From the NCBI GenBank assembly GCA_004794785.1, contig SJOL01010112.1:1009802-1073801 (forward strand): a DNA stretch of 64,000 nt, in the 5' to 3' direction. The notes under the pieces are model-generated. The model was not told where the DNA came from and ran no database searches. It saw nothing but the letters and a program-made list of their open reading frames with translations. Below, in pieces: positions 37,451-48,600 of the stretch. The DNA comes from Opisthorchis felineus. Lineage: Eukaryota > Platyhelminthes > Trematoda > Opisthorchiida > Opisthorchiidae. Each line of letters opens with the position of its first letter. The stretch's first letter is position 1. The translations under genes were made by a program, and so were the position numbers.

Positions 37451-38932
37451 TGCAGTATTCCTAACGAAAAGTCTTCAAATAATTATGTTACAAATATGTT
37501 GCAATTTAAAGCAAACAGGATTTAGGGTCTAAAACTTGCGAAATACTTTCTTGAGCGGTGCCCATGGAAATATGAATGCAGTCATACCAAATGTAATTTA
37601 GGCTTTAGAACAAACTGACTAGTAAATGACGGGGAGGAATAGATACCGAAAATTGGTTCTATGCATGTTTATTATTGAACGAATAATTTTGTACTTGGCA
37701 GTTTATTAAGGTCTACGATGTGGCATGTTCTAAGAATTACGAACACTAGCGAGTCTCGTGAACAAAAGTGATTAATTATTCTTGGGCCGTCAAGTTACAA
37801 AATGTGGAACAATTCTAGATCAGGTGGTACGCAAAAATTACTGCGTGGAAATAGTTTGGGGTATTTGGTTTCACATATATTTTGTCTGAATATGTGTCTA
37901 TGGGATTGCAACCGCAGCCACATTTTGATATACATGTTAGCCATACAAACAAGTGATTCTGTGTATATTCTGGACTACATATATGTGTGCACGTAAACCT
38001 ACAGTATACTTGGGCTTTATAGTTTGCACAACTTCTCAACTTAGGTGATTTGGACTTTATCATCACTGGAAGCCTGCTGTTTGCCTTTGATTTTGTGAAT
38101 AAAATGTGATGATTTAGCTAAACCGAGTAACATTTTGACTTGAAGAACTACTTTGGAATGTTTGAGCCCGGAGCGTATGCTGCGCTCTCACGTAAACTAA
38201 GAAATAGGAATCACGTTACATTTTAATTGCTTTTACTTTGCTAATTCAGCCGTGACACTTTGAAGAGTGCCTTTTGTTGTCAAAGTTGGGATGACACACT
38301 TAAATTGATTTGTTTGAGCAATTTTTGCCTTTGAGGGAGTCTGAAAGTGCACTGGTGTACCATCCAGCATTCCAGCTTGGGTTGAAACAATGATTGCGTG
38401 CCAACATACACTAGTTCGCGTCACGCGAACCAAACCGAATACAAGGCATAGCCATGGATGTCATTGGATCCCTCTGGTGAACACCTTCATGGATAGTGCA
38501 TACGAGAAGAGAAGGCTTTCGATATGCATATGCTAATTTTAATTCAATAGATTGACTGATTTCCAACAGATCTGGCAAGCAATCGAACTAGTAATTATCA
38601 AACACATTGATCTGTTGTCTCAATGCAAGGAGTATGGGCACTCTACCTATGTTGAGGAATCCTGCCGTGTACATTGATACTTGCCGATCAGTGCAAATAA
38701 ACGATTAAATTCATCGCGTTTAGAAGGCAAAACCAGCCAATTGTCCCCGAATCGAATAAAATAAGTGACATGACTGGTGCAAATCTGTTCTCACGTTAAC
38801 CTGGGCAGATCTGCTATCGTGACAAACCGAATTTTACGGCAAACCCGGAGGTGACCGCATCATAATCAACAAGTTGAGGGTGGGCTCCGACGGTAATACT
38901 CAATTTAGTGCCAATACAAAGGCAGGTTGTTG
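37451..38932. other. No feature recognised
   Basis: About 1.5 kb with only short open frames on both strands, no convincing splice-bounded reading, and no partner elsewhere in the window. It ends at the CTAG target site of the Gypsy element. Confidence 0.5.
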
Positions 38933-38936
38933 CTAG

Positions 38937-39230
38937 TGTAAGGAGAAGAGTATTTTGCCGCGGAGTTGTTTATTGGAACACACCAACTAAACAATTACAG
39001 ACGATTGGACAGGAAAGTGAAGCTTTCATATGCACCTCGTTTTTTAAAACTGAATATCCGTCGTCTTCTTGAACGCGTCTACTTAAACTTTCCCGGATAT
39101 TCACTGACTATCACGCCGCAGAGCACTTCCACAAATTCCGTAATATATCCCACTTTCCATTAGATCAAGGCGGAGATACGAGAAAACCGCAGACTACTCG
39201 CATTCATCATCAGTATTATCCGCCGTTACA
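38937..39230 (-). repeat. 3' LTR of the Gypsy element (294 bp)
   Basis: Matches the right LTR over its full length, apart from a 235 bp insertion there. Inverted ends TGTAA/TTACA. Holds the unoccupied version of that insertion site (atattcactgact, 39097-39109). Confidence 0.9.
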
Positions 39231-39246
39231 CACCTTCCCCCTTTAC
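39231..39246 (-). other. Polypurine tract next to the 3' LTR
   Basis: On the minus strand GTAAAGGGGGAAGGTG directly precedes the LTR, the expected place and composition for plus-strand priming. Confidence 0.75.
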
Positions 39247-39306
39247 AAATCGCTTGCATGCCACCGATTTCCATTCACTTTCGTTAGGTCGGCCCCAGCA
39301 ACTGGT

Positions 39307-40344
39307 CTATTTCGGCAGATCTTTGGGTGTATCATGCCACTTCCGAGGCTGAGTCCCATTTACCCTTTTCGATCGCCGACCGTCTTGAATTGTATAGACG
39401 TTTTCCCGGAGGTCGGTATCGACAAAGGGTCCTTGCCATCGAATGCCCAGCTTCCGGTACTCCAGTACACTTCTTCCAGGAGTCTGATGATCCTTCCACT
39501 TAACCCTCGCGCCTATGGGGAATGGTCGTGCCTTTCTACTTGCCACTTTCTGTCTAGTGCTTTCCTGAACGGCGAACAAGTTTTCTCGAGCTTTCCTCCT
39601 TTCCTATCCTAGCTCCTCTGGAGACCAGTGTGTTGCCGGCCATAACACAATTTCCTGATCAACTGGAAGGCGCGGATGTCGACCATCCATCAGCATGAAC
39701 GGGGACTTGCCTGTGGTTGGCTGTATGGAAGCCCGATGAGCAAGCAACACAATCGGCCGGTTTACTTCCCAATCATCTCCTCTGGCCGCTAACCACTCCT
39801 TTATCGTTCGGTTATTGCGTTCGGTTAGGCCAGTTGTTTGCCAGTGGTATGGTTCCAGCCTTAGCCGTCGTCGCCCAGCTTCTGCAAGCAAATCCTAAAC
39901 TCTTCGCTCTCAAACCAGGGCCCCTGATCCGTGAGGATCAGTTTTGGGACTCCGTGGTTGGCCATGATGTGATGTATAACCACTTCGCTGATCGTCGTCG
40001 CACGGCTGCCGCCTCGGCCCACTGCGGCTGGTGCTTTGCTATTATTACGATATTTTAATTTCCGTTGGTCGTCACTGAAAAGGGACACCTGACGTCAACG
40101 GACCATAAATCGCTGACTTCTGAGACAGAACTTGGTTCCATGGGATGGGTTCCCTTGTCGTATCCCCTTTCATCAGTTGACATTGCTTACAGGACGTCAC
40201 ATAATCCTTCATGTCGCTTCTCATCCGGGGCCAGTAGGCCCTCTGCCGAAGTAAGTCGTACGTCTTGGTGCATCCTGTGTGTGCCATCTCGTGGTACTCA
40301 ACAGTCAGCTTCTGTCTCAAGATGCGAGGAATCACAGGCAGCAC
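39307..40344 (-). pseudogene. Decayed Gypsy integrase
   Basis: The minus-strand reading is split over several frames. 40344-40072 holds the HHCC zinc-binding domain (HX3H in HEMAH, CX2C in CKQCQ). A VDV segment, in a second frame near 40090-40110, supplies the likely first catalytic Asp. LTDQG (about 39920) holds the second Asp. GLTERNNRTIKEW (39830 downwards) holds the catalytic Glu. 39579-39307 holds a C-terminal GPY/F-like module (RWQGPF). Frame changes and a stop separate the parts, so no working enzyme is made here. Confidence 0.85.
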
Positions 40345-40439
40345 AACATCAGAATCGGTGCCGTTCCGGCTTTACTCCGACTTAGCCTTTCGAAGTGACT
40401 CTGGAACGTTTTCAATTCCTTGTTTCCCTCTCCGTTCTC

Positions 40440-40625
40440 AATTCACCTTCCTGAATCTATCAGGCACAGCCCCCTCTTCCCGTCTATCTCCATAATGGCC
40501 TGCATCGTAGCCTGTGTCACTGCGCCACTCGCAACCCAACCGGGAAAAGAGGAGTAATCCAAAGTTTTATTATTTATATGTGGTCGGGTACGACCACGTT
40601 GACACTTCCAGTGGCCAGGCATGCC
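40440..40625 (-). pseudogene. Gag zinc-knuckle remnant and protease start
   Basis: Following the Gag frame on the minus strand is a zinc-knuckle-like segment (GMPGHWKC) in which the first Cys position is Arg and the second is a stop. Further on, a LIDSG motif at about 40449-40463 matches the active-site start of a retropepsin and is followed by a stop. The rest of protease, reverse transcriptase and RNase H are absent. Confidence 0.65.
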
Positions 40626-41069
40626 TCAGTTATAGCGTCGGCTCAATCGAGTGTGCCTCCGCGATTTCGTCTTGATGGCTGCAAGCTGTTGGGCTAGTTG
40701 GTCCACATTGTTCTTCAGGTCCACCACTGGTGAATTATCCCTCTTCCCTTGCGACTGCAACGTGACCAGTGGCGCCTCGGCCGTTTCTCCTGCCAGATGC
40801 ATTAGCTCTTCCACACTCAACTGGCCGGTTTCTCCAGCCAGCCGCAACTGAGCACGAGGCTCAAGCTGCACACCTTCGACGAACCGGTGCAACACTCCGT
40901 CCAGTCCCATCAAAGCCCGATCCAACGATCGCTGTAGGCCGGCGAAGAACACGGTCGGGTCGCATCCAGGTCCCATCCTGGCCATCTGGAACCGCCTCAT
41001 TGCCTCCTGGCGGTCGGCCGGTGTGTCGAACTCCACTGCCAGAGCTTCCTTCGCGGCGTCCCAGTCCAT
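40626..41069 (-). CDS. Gag fragment of the Gypsy element
   Basis: A 147-residue open frame, by far the most GC-rich and coding-like in the window (FDTPADRQEAM, LAGETGQLSVEEL). Position between primer-binding site and integrase, and continuity into the zinc-knuckle remnant, identify it as capsid-region Gag. The N-terminal part towards 41220 continues out of frame. Overlapping plus-strand frames at 40651-41290 are shadows. Confidence 0.7.
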   Translation of the reverse strand: MDWDAAKEALAVEFDTPADRQEAMRRFQMARMGPGCDPTVFFAGLQRSLDRALMGLDGVLHRFVEGVQLEPRAQLRLAGETGQLSVEELMHLAGETAEAPLVTLQSQGKRDNSPVVDLKNNVDQLAQQLAAIKTKSRRHTRLSRRYN

Positions 41070-41220
41070 CTTCCGATGGTTTTTTCTAGCCGCATCCAGG
41101 GCCGCCTATGAGGAGGTTCTTCAGTGCCGCTGGTCGGTCTCCAGTCTGGCCGCTCCCGCAACCACCTCTAAATCCTCCAGGAAGGTCTGCACTGCCCCAT
41201 CCCCATCTTCATCCGTATCC

Positions 41221-41234
41221 TGGTTACGGCACCA
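41221..41234 (-). other. Primer-binding site
   Basis: On the minus strand, two bases inside the 5' LTR, TGGTGCCGTAACCA is complementary to a tRNA 3' end of the form ...GGTTACGGCACCA. The terminal TGG pairs with CCA. I do not assign the tRNA species. Confidence 0.75.
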
Positions 41235-41236
41235 AA

Positions 41237-41777
41237 TGTAAGGAGGAAAGCACTTTGCCGCAAGATTGCTTATTTGAAAACACCAAATAACAATTACAGA
41301 CTATTGGACAGGAAAGTGAAGCTCCCACATGCACCTTGTTTTTAAAAACTGAATATCCGTCGTCTTCTTGAACGCGTCTTTTTGAACTTTCCTGGATATT
41401 CATTGACTGGTAATTAATCAGGTGGCTGTTGATCCGTTTGCCGAGATTGGCAATTGATTTGCAAAGGTCTGGTCACCGTTCGGGGAGACATCTTCAGTGC
41501 GCTGTTGGGTCTCCTCGAATGGTGACGAAACGTTTGCAAATCAATTGCCAAGCTCGGCGAACAGATCAACAGCTATCTGATCAATTACCAACTAATGAAC
41601 GCGAGCTACCAACATTCCAACAAATTACCAATATTCATTGACTATCACACAATTGTAAATGAATGTTGCAAAGCAGTTCCACGAATTCCGTAAATCTCAC
41701 CTTCCATTAGATCAAGGCAGAGTTATGAAAAAATCACAGACGACTCGCATGCCTCATCATTAGTATCCACCGTTACA
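41237..41777 (-). repeat. 5' LTR of the Gypsy element, carrying an insertion
   Basis: 541 bp, against 294 bp for the left LTR. After removing the 222 bp insert and one copy of its 13 bp target duplication, 306 bp remain. LTR ends are intact. The two LTRs differ at many positions, so the element is not very recent. Confidence 0.88.
41409..41630. mobile_element. Foldback (inverted-repeat) Penelope-like fragment inside the 5' LTR
   Basis: Flanked by a 13 bp target duplication atattcattgact (41396-41408 and 41631-41643), with the empty site visible in the other LTR. Arms 41408-41465 and 41533-41590 are 58 nt inverted repeats with few mismatches. The loop carries a second inverted repeat (GTCACCGTTCGGGGAGAC against GTCTCCTCGAATGGTGAC). 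The right arm with GACGAAAC upstream matches the 3' region of the PLE at 60907-60950. Each half keeps a different part of a hammerhead core: GAAAC at 41527-41531 on +, CTGAAGA at 41497-41491 on -. Neither half is complete. Confidence 0.8.
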
Positions 41778-41999
41778 CTAGTAGACACAGCAACAGCTAA
41801 GAAGGGGAAGAAGGTGGCGGCAGAGTTCATCGTAAACCAAGCAAAAACGCAGTTCACCATCATCCGGCAACTTAAAGCTATAAGTTCATTGGTCATTCAA
41901 ACTACAAAGAACGTCACTCATTCAGGTGCTTGCCATAGCTAAGCCTTTAGTAAAAGATTTGCATTTGGTTGATGTATTTTTCATCACAGCTTCGGACAG

Positions 42000-42137
42000 A
42001 TTGCAAAACATCCACTTTTGTCCTCTGCCATGAGTTGCTGCAAGGATGTGAAAATGTGGTTAAAATCAGGGACGCACAACACATGTTACCCACAAAAATT
42101 GCTCTTGAACAGAGTGCGGTATACGACTGTTTCAACG
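42000..42137 (+). CDS. Exon candidate of 138 bp (phase 1), four cysteines
   Basis: Acceptor ttcggacag (an alternative better AG at 41989 would give phase 0). The donor GTGAGT is strong. The interval is 46 x 3 bp, open, and begins and ends in phase 1. Residues include TFVLCHELLQGC and AVYDCFN, with cysteines at both ends, as in a small disulfide-bonded secreted domain. I do not recognise the family. The frame remains open beyond the donor to 42379. It could follow the 34776/36188 exons across the Gypsy insertion. Confidence 0.4.
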
Positions 42138-42617
42138 GTGAGTCATTTTGGAATCACTTTTGTGTTTTACTTTTCAAACCTGAAAACTTGCACCCTCTTA
42201 AACAACAAAATCACACAATCCAAAGAGCCGAGTACTTGCACATTTGTAAGTTGCAAGAAAACAGCCACATATTAGAGTGGTTGTACGTTACTAATCTCCG
42301 GCCACCAAGAGAGACGGTTAGGGGGACTTTCATCCACTATGAGCCGGAAATTCGTCATGTAAGAATTCAATTTTTCTGAGAAAGTTTTCTAGCCTTTGGG
42401 GATGAATGATGAATGCCTGCTTTGCGCTGAATGTCACCGCTTTGTATTTTTCTTCTTTGGATGAGTGACTCATTACATGTTTTACTTTGATAAATGTGAC
42501 ATTGAGTATTGCACGCCAGATTGATCTAAAAGTGCGGCTCCATCTGCGGTTTCGTTTTAAGTTTTATTGAACCTTACCGTTGCCTCGTTTCTTGTTGGTT
42601 TTGCTTAATGTTTGCAG

Positions 42618-42712
42618 ATAAACTTAAACACAGTTATAATTATTGCATGCAAATATACCTTGAGTCTAAGAACCCTAAACTGTTGGTTAGGTTGGCAGCG
42701 TTCACTTTTTGA
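42618..42712 (+). CDS. Possible terminal exon
   Basis: Strong acceptor (ttgcttaatgtttgcag). In phase 1 it is open for 30 codons (KLKHSYNYC, YLESKNPKLLVRL) to a TGA at 42710-42712. It directly follows the 138 bp exon by a 480 bp intron and continues in the right phase. An AATAAA lies at 42969. No second copy confirms it. Confidence 0.35.
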
Positions 42713-42877
42713 AATTTACTGCGTAAACATTTTACAGGGGCCTGCTTGTTGGCGTGTTAATGTCACAACTCAAAGGATTTCCAGAGTCTTACTCAATATG
42801 GCTTGTATAGAGCTCTTTATTCGTTTGTAGCGAGAAGCAAGACGGTATGGGATCGTCTTGCAAGACATTTGACGCAC

Positions 42878-44607
42878 CATTGGGCACAACAATTCGGCAT
42901 ATTACCAAACCAGGTAAGAGTTCCTACTCGCCCGAGTTCCCCTGAAGCAGGCAGGGCTCAAATCTTGTAATAAAGTCGATAACACACATTTGCTGTAACA
43001 GGATAGCAAGGCAATCTTACCCACTGCTTAAAGGCAGCGGTTTTTAACAATCGGTACCAGCAAAAATACACTAAGACAGAAACGGTGATCTGTGAGCCAG
43101 ATTGCGTCAGCCGGTGCAGTTGGGGGGATCAGGTTCCCATTATTAGCTTGGGACTTCGGCCGTCAAACACCAGTTATACACAGTGGATCTGGTGAGACTG
43201 CCGTCTAACAAAGATACTAGACTAAGTCTTGAATCCAGTCAAATGAGAAGGTTAAGTGAAGGAGATTGTCCTCAGTCTCTTTTCAAAGCAGGCATCACAT
43301 CAGCCACCACCGTTACACCGGTGTAGACTTCCGAGTGCAATACCGAAGTACCCATCAGGATACCAATTAACCGTAAGACCGAAAGGAATTGTAGTCATAC
43401 TCAAGTTATGAGTGGTGACTTGCAACTTCGCAAAGTAACGGGTTTGATTCTTGAATGCGCGCAACACCCAAGTACATCTTAGGATATCAATGACCCATTT
43501 GACCAAAGGCATTTGAAGTGGTACTGAGGATGAGGAGAGTGGTATTTAATGGTAGCTCAGAAATGTGGGTTAATTCTAAAATACATGCTCCCCAATGTGC
43601 ATAATGCCCAACCACGAGCGTCACACGAACATAAAACCTCATGCTTTAATTGACGTTCAATCACCAGACGTCGAAGATACACGTGAATCGCTTTTCTTCT
43701 AATCGGACTATAATGGTTATGACCGAGTTACAACCTACTCTGTCACCACACTAGCAAAACTAAGCGGTGAATTTGAACTGGCGTTCTGATGTCACGTATA
43801 TACGAAAATACCTAAGTGCCGGAAAAGTGGATCTCCTTATACGTGACAATTGAGTACGTAATGTCTATGATTCTAAATCATGCTCTCCAAAACAGAGACA
43901 TTCAAATTACCTTACTTTCATCAGAATGTTGAAAATGCAACGCCGTTAATTTTGCGTGGCAGCCACATATCGTAGGGGTTTCATAGGTAATCCTCTCCTG
44001 ATGAACCTCAATTGACTCAGATAACTCAGATAACTCCAAATTGAGGCAGAATACGCTACTGAAAACTTATCTTAGGTAATAAGTAAAGTTATCGCGCTAG
44101 TGATCGCGAGATTCCCCGTATGGTCTGTTTCCGAGCATCTGGTGGGCATTTATTTACTAGATGAGTTATTACTCTAAGTAAGCGGAACTAAAGGATCACA
44201 AAAGAAAGCCGTAAAAGCATAAGAGCTTTACGATCAGTATTTTTATGGGTGGGTGCTCAGAAAATTGAGAAATAGATATCTTCACGTTCTGGGAAAAATT
44301 GCGAACCAATTTACATATAGCAGCACCAGCGTGTTTCGCTTTATCTCATTTCGAATGGTTAACGGTCAGAATCAGTCCGTTACCTTCCACAACAGGTTAT
44401 GGTGATGACAAATATCTTGGCTGTTGTTACCAGGTGAGATTGAACAATATTGTGATCGCTTGGCAACTTAGAACTTGAGTGTGAGCATTAGTTCGGTAAC
44501 GGATGAAAAAAATTCAAGTCGTTGGTCCATTGTAGTAAATATCCAAACGGCAATCGTCGTTAATTAAAATACCAAATGCTCCTTGGTAAAGGGCCTGTTC
44601 ATCCCCA
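42878..44607. repeat. Left copy of a 1730 bp duplication that abuts the assembly gap
   Basis: Identical in length to 45429-47158 and nearly identical in sequence. The few differences are single bases: one near 43157 and a cluster at about 44099-44140. The copy ends exactly where the N run starts. It contains AATAAA at 42969-42974 and a 70-residue minus-strand ORF (43300-43512), also found unchanged in the other copy. No coding function recognised. Confidence 0.95.
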
Positions 44608-45428
44608 NNNNNNNNNNNNNNNNNNNNNNNNNNNNNNNNNNNNNNNNNNNNNNNNNNNNNNNNNNNNNNNNNNNNNNNNNNNNNNNNNNNNNNNNNNNNN
44701 NNNNNNNNNNNNNNNNNNNNNNNNNNNNNNNNNNNNNNNNNNNNNNNNNNNNNNNNNNNNNNNNNNNNNNNNNNNNNNNNNNNNNNNNNNNNNNNNNNNN
44801 NNNNNNNNNNNNNNNNNNNNNNNNNNNNNNNNNNNNNNNNNNNNNNNNNNNNNNNNNNNNNNNNNNNNNNNNNNNNNNNNNNNNNNNNNNNNNNNNNNNN
44901 NNNNNNNNNNNNNNNNNNNNNNNNNNNNNNNNNNNNNNNNNNNNNNNNNNNNNNNNNNNNNNNNNNNNNNNNNNNNNNNNNNNNNNNNNNNNNNNNNNNN
45001 NNNNNNNNNNNNNNNNNNNNNNNNNNNNNNNNNNNNNNNNNNNNNNNNNNNNNNNNNNNNNNNNNNNNNNNNNNNNNNNNNNNNNNNNNNNNNNNNNNNN
45101 NNNNNNNNNNNNNNNNNNNNNNNNNNNNNNNNNNNNNNNNNNNNNNNNNNNNNNNNNNNNNNNNNNNNNNNNNNNNNNNNNNNNNNNNNNNNNNNNNNNN
45201 NNNNNNNNNNNNNNNNNNNNNNNNNNNNNNNNNNNNNNNNNNNNNNNNNNNNNNNNNNNNNNNNNNNNNNNNNNNNNNNNNNNNNNNNNNNNNNNNNNNN
45301 NNNNNNNNNNNNNNNNNNNNNNNNNNNNNNNNNNNNNNNNNNNNNNNNNNNNNNNNNNNNNNNNNNNNNNNNNNNNNNNNNNNNNNNNNNNNNNNNNNNN
45401 NNNNNNNNNNNNNNNNNNNNNNNNNNNN
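44608..45428. other. Assembly gap (821 N)
   Basis: Run of N only. Open frames that read across it are artefacts. Confidence 0.99.
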
Positions 45429-47158
45429 CATTGGGCACAACAATTCGGCATATTACCAAACCAGGTAAGAGTTCCTACTCGCCCGAGTTCCCCTGAAGCA
45501 GGCAGGGCTCAAATCTTGTAATAAAGTCGATAACACACATTTGCTGTAACAGGATAGCAAGGCAATCTTACCCACTGCTTAAAGGCAGCGGTTTTTAACA
45601 ATCGGTACCAGCAAAAATACACTAAGACAGAAACGGTGATCTGTGAGCCAGATTGCGTCAGCCGGTGCAGTTGGGGGGATCAGGTTCCCATTATTAGCTT
45701 GGGACTTTGGCCGTCAAACACCAGTTATACACAGTGGATCTGGTGAGACTGCCGTCTAACAAAGATACTAGACTAAGTCTTGAATCCAGTCAAATGAGAA
45801 GGTTAAGTGAAGGAGATTGTCCTCAGTCTCTTTTCAAAGCAGGCATCACATCAGCCACCACCGTTACACCGGTGTAGACTTCCGAGTGCAATACCGAAGT
45901 ACCCATCAGGATACCAATTAACCGTAAGACCGAAAGGAATTGTAGTCATACTCAAGTTATGAGTGGTGACTTGCAACTTCGCAAAGTAACGGGTTTGATT
46001 CTTGAATGCGCGCAACACCCAAGTACATCTTAGGATATCAATGACCCATTTGACCAAAGGCATTTGAAGTGGTACTGAGGATGAGGAGAGTGGTATTTAA
46101 TGGTAGCTCAGAAATGTGGGTTAATTCTAAAATACATGCTCCCCAATGTGCATAATGCCCAACCACGAGCGTCACACGAACATAAAACCTCATGCTTTAA
46201 TTGACGTTCAATCACCAGACGTCGAAGATACACGTGAATCGCTTTTCTTCTAATCGGACTATAATGGTTATGACCGAGTTACAACCTACTCTGTCACCAC
46301 ACTAGCAAAACTAAGCGGTGAATTTGAACTGGCGTTCTGATGTCACGTATATACGAAAATACCTAAGTGCCGGAAAAGTGGATCTCCTTATACGTGACAA
46401 TTGAGTACGTAATGTCTATGATTCTAAATCATGCTCTCCAAAACAGAGACATTCAAATTACCTTACTTTCATCAGAATGTTGAAAATGCAACGCCGTTAA
46501 TTTTGCGTGGCAGCCACATATCGTAGGGGTTTCATAGGTAATCCTCTCCTGATGAACCTCAATTGACTCAGATAACTCAGATAACTCCAAATTGAGGCAG
46601 AATACGCTACTGAAAACTTATCTTAGGTAATAAGTAAAATTATCGCGCTAGTGATCGCGAGAATCCTCGTAGGGTCTGTTTCTGAGCATCTGGTGGGCAT
46701 TTATTTACTAGATGAGTTATTACTCTAAGTAAGCGGAACTAAAGGATCACAAAAGAAAGCCGTAAAAGCATAAGAGCTTTACGATCAGTATTTTTATGGG
46801 TGGGTGCTCAGAAAATTGAGAAATAGATATCTTCACGTTCTGGGAAAAATTGCGAACCAATTTACATATAGCAGCACCAGCGTGTTTCGCTTTATCTCAT
46901 TTCGAATGGTTAACGGTCAGAATCAGTCCGTTACCTTCCACAACAGGTTATGGTGATGACAAATATCTTGGCTGTTGTTACCAGGTGAGATTGAACAATA
47001 TTGTGATCGCTTGGCAACTTAGAACTTGAGTGTGAGCATTAGTTCGGTAACGGATGAAAAAAATTCAAGTCGTTGGTCCATTGTAGTAAATATCCAAACG
47101 GCAATCGTCGTTAATTAAAATACCAAATGCTCCTTGGTAAAGGGCCTGTTCATCCCCA
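45429..47158. repeat. Right copy of the 1730 bp duplication
   Basis: Begins with the first base after the N run and matches the left copy to its last base. Unique sequence follows from 47159. Offset is 2551 bp with no length differences. Confidence 0.95.
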
Positions 47159-47918
47159 TATGGGCTTGGATCATGACGACTGAAATTTATGCACTTGGGG
47201 TTTCGGGAAATTTGTCTGGCTGCAGGCGTCGGAAGACATACTGAATCTGCGAACGAGGTTAGACCGTTCAGAATGTCTGCAAATTCAAATACAGCAATCG
47301 GGGTTATCAGAAAACGCTACACTAATGGCAATCACGGCAAATGAAAGCACTTTGAGAATAGATTTGTGGCATGAATGTTGCAATATTCTGTTGCCAATCA
47401 GCGGCATAATAAAGTTCCGGAACCCGTTGAAAATTTGGACGCTATCATTTGTCCTGGTCTGACAAACCACTTATCCTGTTTGCCAGCATGTATAAGCTGG
47501 CGAACCGCTAAACCCACAAGTAGTTGCAGCTTTGAAGCTCAGAGCAGAAAATAATACGTGTGTATTTATGAACGCCCTTATTTGGATTCAGATATCTAGT
47601 GAATGGCGAGCGTTTTTGTAAAAGTGAAACTGAGGCCATAACTGGTGCATTCATTACTGAGATTTACTTTTTCCTGCCGCCAAAATATTTACCTGATAAA
47701 AATGAAATAAGTATGAATGGATTTTGCTGTCGAGAGTTGAGACGTGCAGCAACGGTTTCCAGTAGTCTATAAACGAAAGCGTTGGGTGGGTGCTCTGTTT
47801 GTCATAAAGACGTTTTATGCATTTATTTGTGCAAGCGTGTGCTTTTTACAAAAACAGTACATAACATACGAATGCAATATTTCACCGCATTGTTAAACCT
47901 AGTTTTGTTTTCTTGCAG
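47159..47918. other. No feature recognised
   Basis: Only short open frames. A 32 bp interval after tttgtctggctgcag (47225) to gttaga does not keep frame. Confidence 0.4.
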
Positions 47919-47974
47919 CTACAACAAATGAGAATGTTTTGTTCTGCTTCCAACCTATCCCACTTTTACTGTGA
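47919..47974 (+). CDS. Possible short terminal exon
   Basis: Very good acceptor (ctagttttgttttcttgcag). Phase 1 reading TTNENVLFCFQPIPLLL ends at TGA 47972-47974. A poly(A) signal AATAAA at 48096-48101 lies about 120 bp further on. In phase 0 the same exon would stay open to 48047. Neither is confirmed. Confidence 0.3.
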
Positions 47975-48095
47975 TATTCGTATAGAACTTGCAAGCGCAC
48001 ACGTCGTAAATGGACTTTCTGAAAGAATTGTCACACGCCTGATGTAGTAAAGACAAAACAGTAACACTTCGGTTACACAAAACATTCCTTAGGGA

Positions 48096-48101
48096 AATAA
48101 A
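48096..48101 (+). terminator. AATAAA poly(A) signal
   Basis: Canonical hexamer about 120 bp after the possible terminal exon at 47919-47974. Confidence 0.3.
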
Positions 48102-48457
48102 GTCAGTGAATTTTAAGTAAGAGTGCCTTATTGAGAAAATGTGCATGAGAAATGAATTAAGCCCAAATGAACATTCCATTTGAGGTATTCGCCTTTGATA
48201 TGAACAACGTCATGCTCAAAAGAACGAAAGATTCCTGAAATGCCGGTGGATGTTGAACAAGAAATTGCTTTATTCCGAAAGTTCCCTTTGGAAAATTACT
48301 AAGCCCAACAAACGCCCCATTTAGTGGGACACATTTGTTTTGAAATGAATGAAATATTTCTGAATTGGCTTATTCACCAGAATGGTTATCGACAGGGTGC
48401 AATTAAATTACCCGTAGGATGGTGCGCAACCATAAACTATTGGTTTGTCGTAATTTT

Positions 48458-48463
48458 TATAAA
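48458..48463 (+). promoter_or_regulatory. TATA-like box
   Basis: TATAAA 53 bp upstream of the ATG at 48516, which opens the frame of the 48544-48600 exon. AT-rich surroundings make chance matches common. Confidence 0.2.
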
Positions 48464-48543
48464 TTGTGTCTACTAGAGTCTGGTTGAATACATGACAAGC
48501 TGGCACTCTGGCAGGATGCAGCGCAGTTTGTCATTCACTCAAG

Positions 48544-48600
48544 TCACCACATGGTCGCCTCATTGCCTTGATGCCGGCGCTGCAAATATTCAGAAAACAG
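48544..48600 (+). CDS. Exon candidate of 57 bp (phase 1), or 5' exon from ATG 48516
   Basis: Strong donor (aaaacag then gtacgt). As an internal exon it starts after tcattcactcaag and encodes TTWSPHCLDAGAANIQKT, symmetric in phase 1. The same frame is open back to an ATG at 48516, so it could also be a first exon, but it lacks a hydrophobic signal sequence. It ends in G, in phase with the exons at 50201 and 50676. Confidence 0.4.

Larger units (their letters stand above)
38937..41777 (-). mobile_element. Internally deleted Ty3/Gypsy LTR retrotransposon
   Basis: Two LTRs begin TGTAAGGAG and end CGTTACA on the + strand, and are bounded by a perfect 4 bp target duplication CTAG (38933-38936 and 41778-41781). 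Read on the minus strand the order is 5' LTR, primer-binding site, Gag, zinc-knuckle remnant, protease motif, integrase, polypurine tract, 3' LTR. Reverse transcriptase and RNase H are missing altogether: the protease DSG motif is followed within about 100 bp by the integrase zinc-binding domain. The element therefore could move only with proteins from elsewhere. The intact target duplication indicates a single clean insertion into the gene cluster, probably an intron. Confidence 0.9.

Noticed and set aside
40651..41290. Plus-strand open frames over the Gag region
   Set aside because: They are opposite-strand shadows of the GC-rich Gag frame.
44514..45521. Five open frames of about 290-310 codons across the gap
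   Set aside because: They read through an 821-base run of N, so nearly all residues are undefined.
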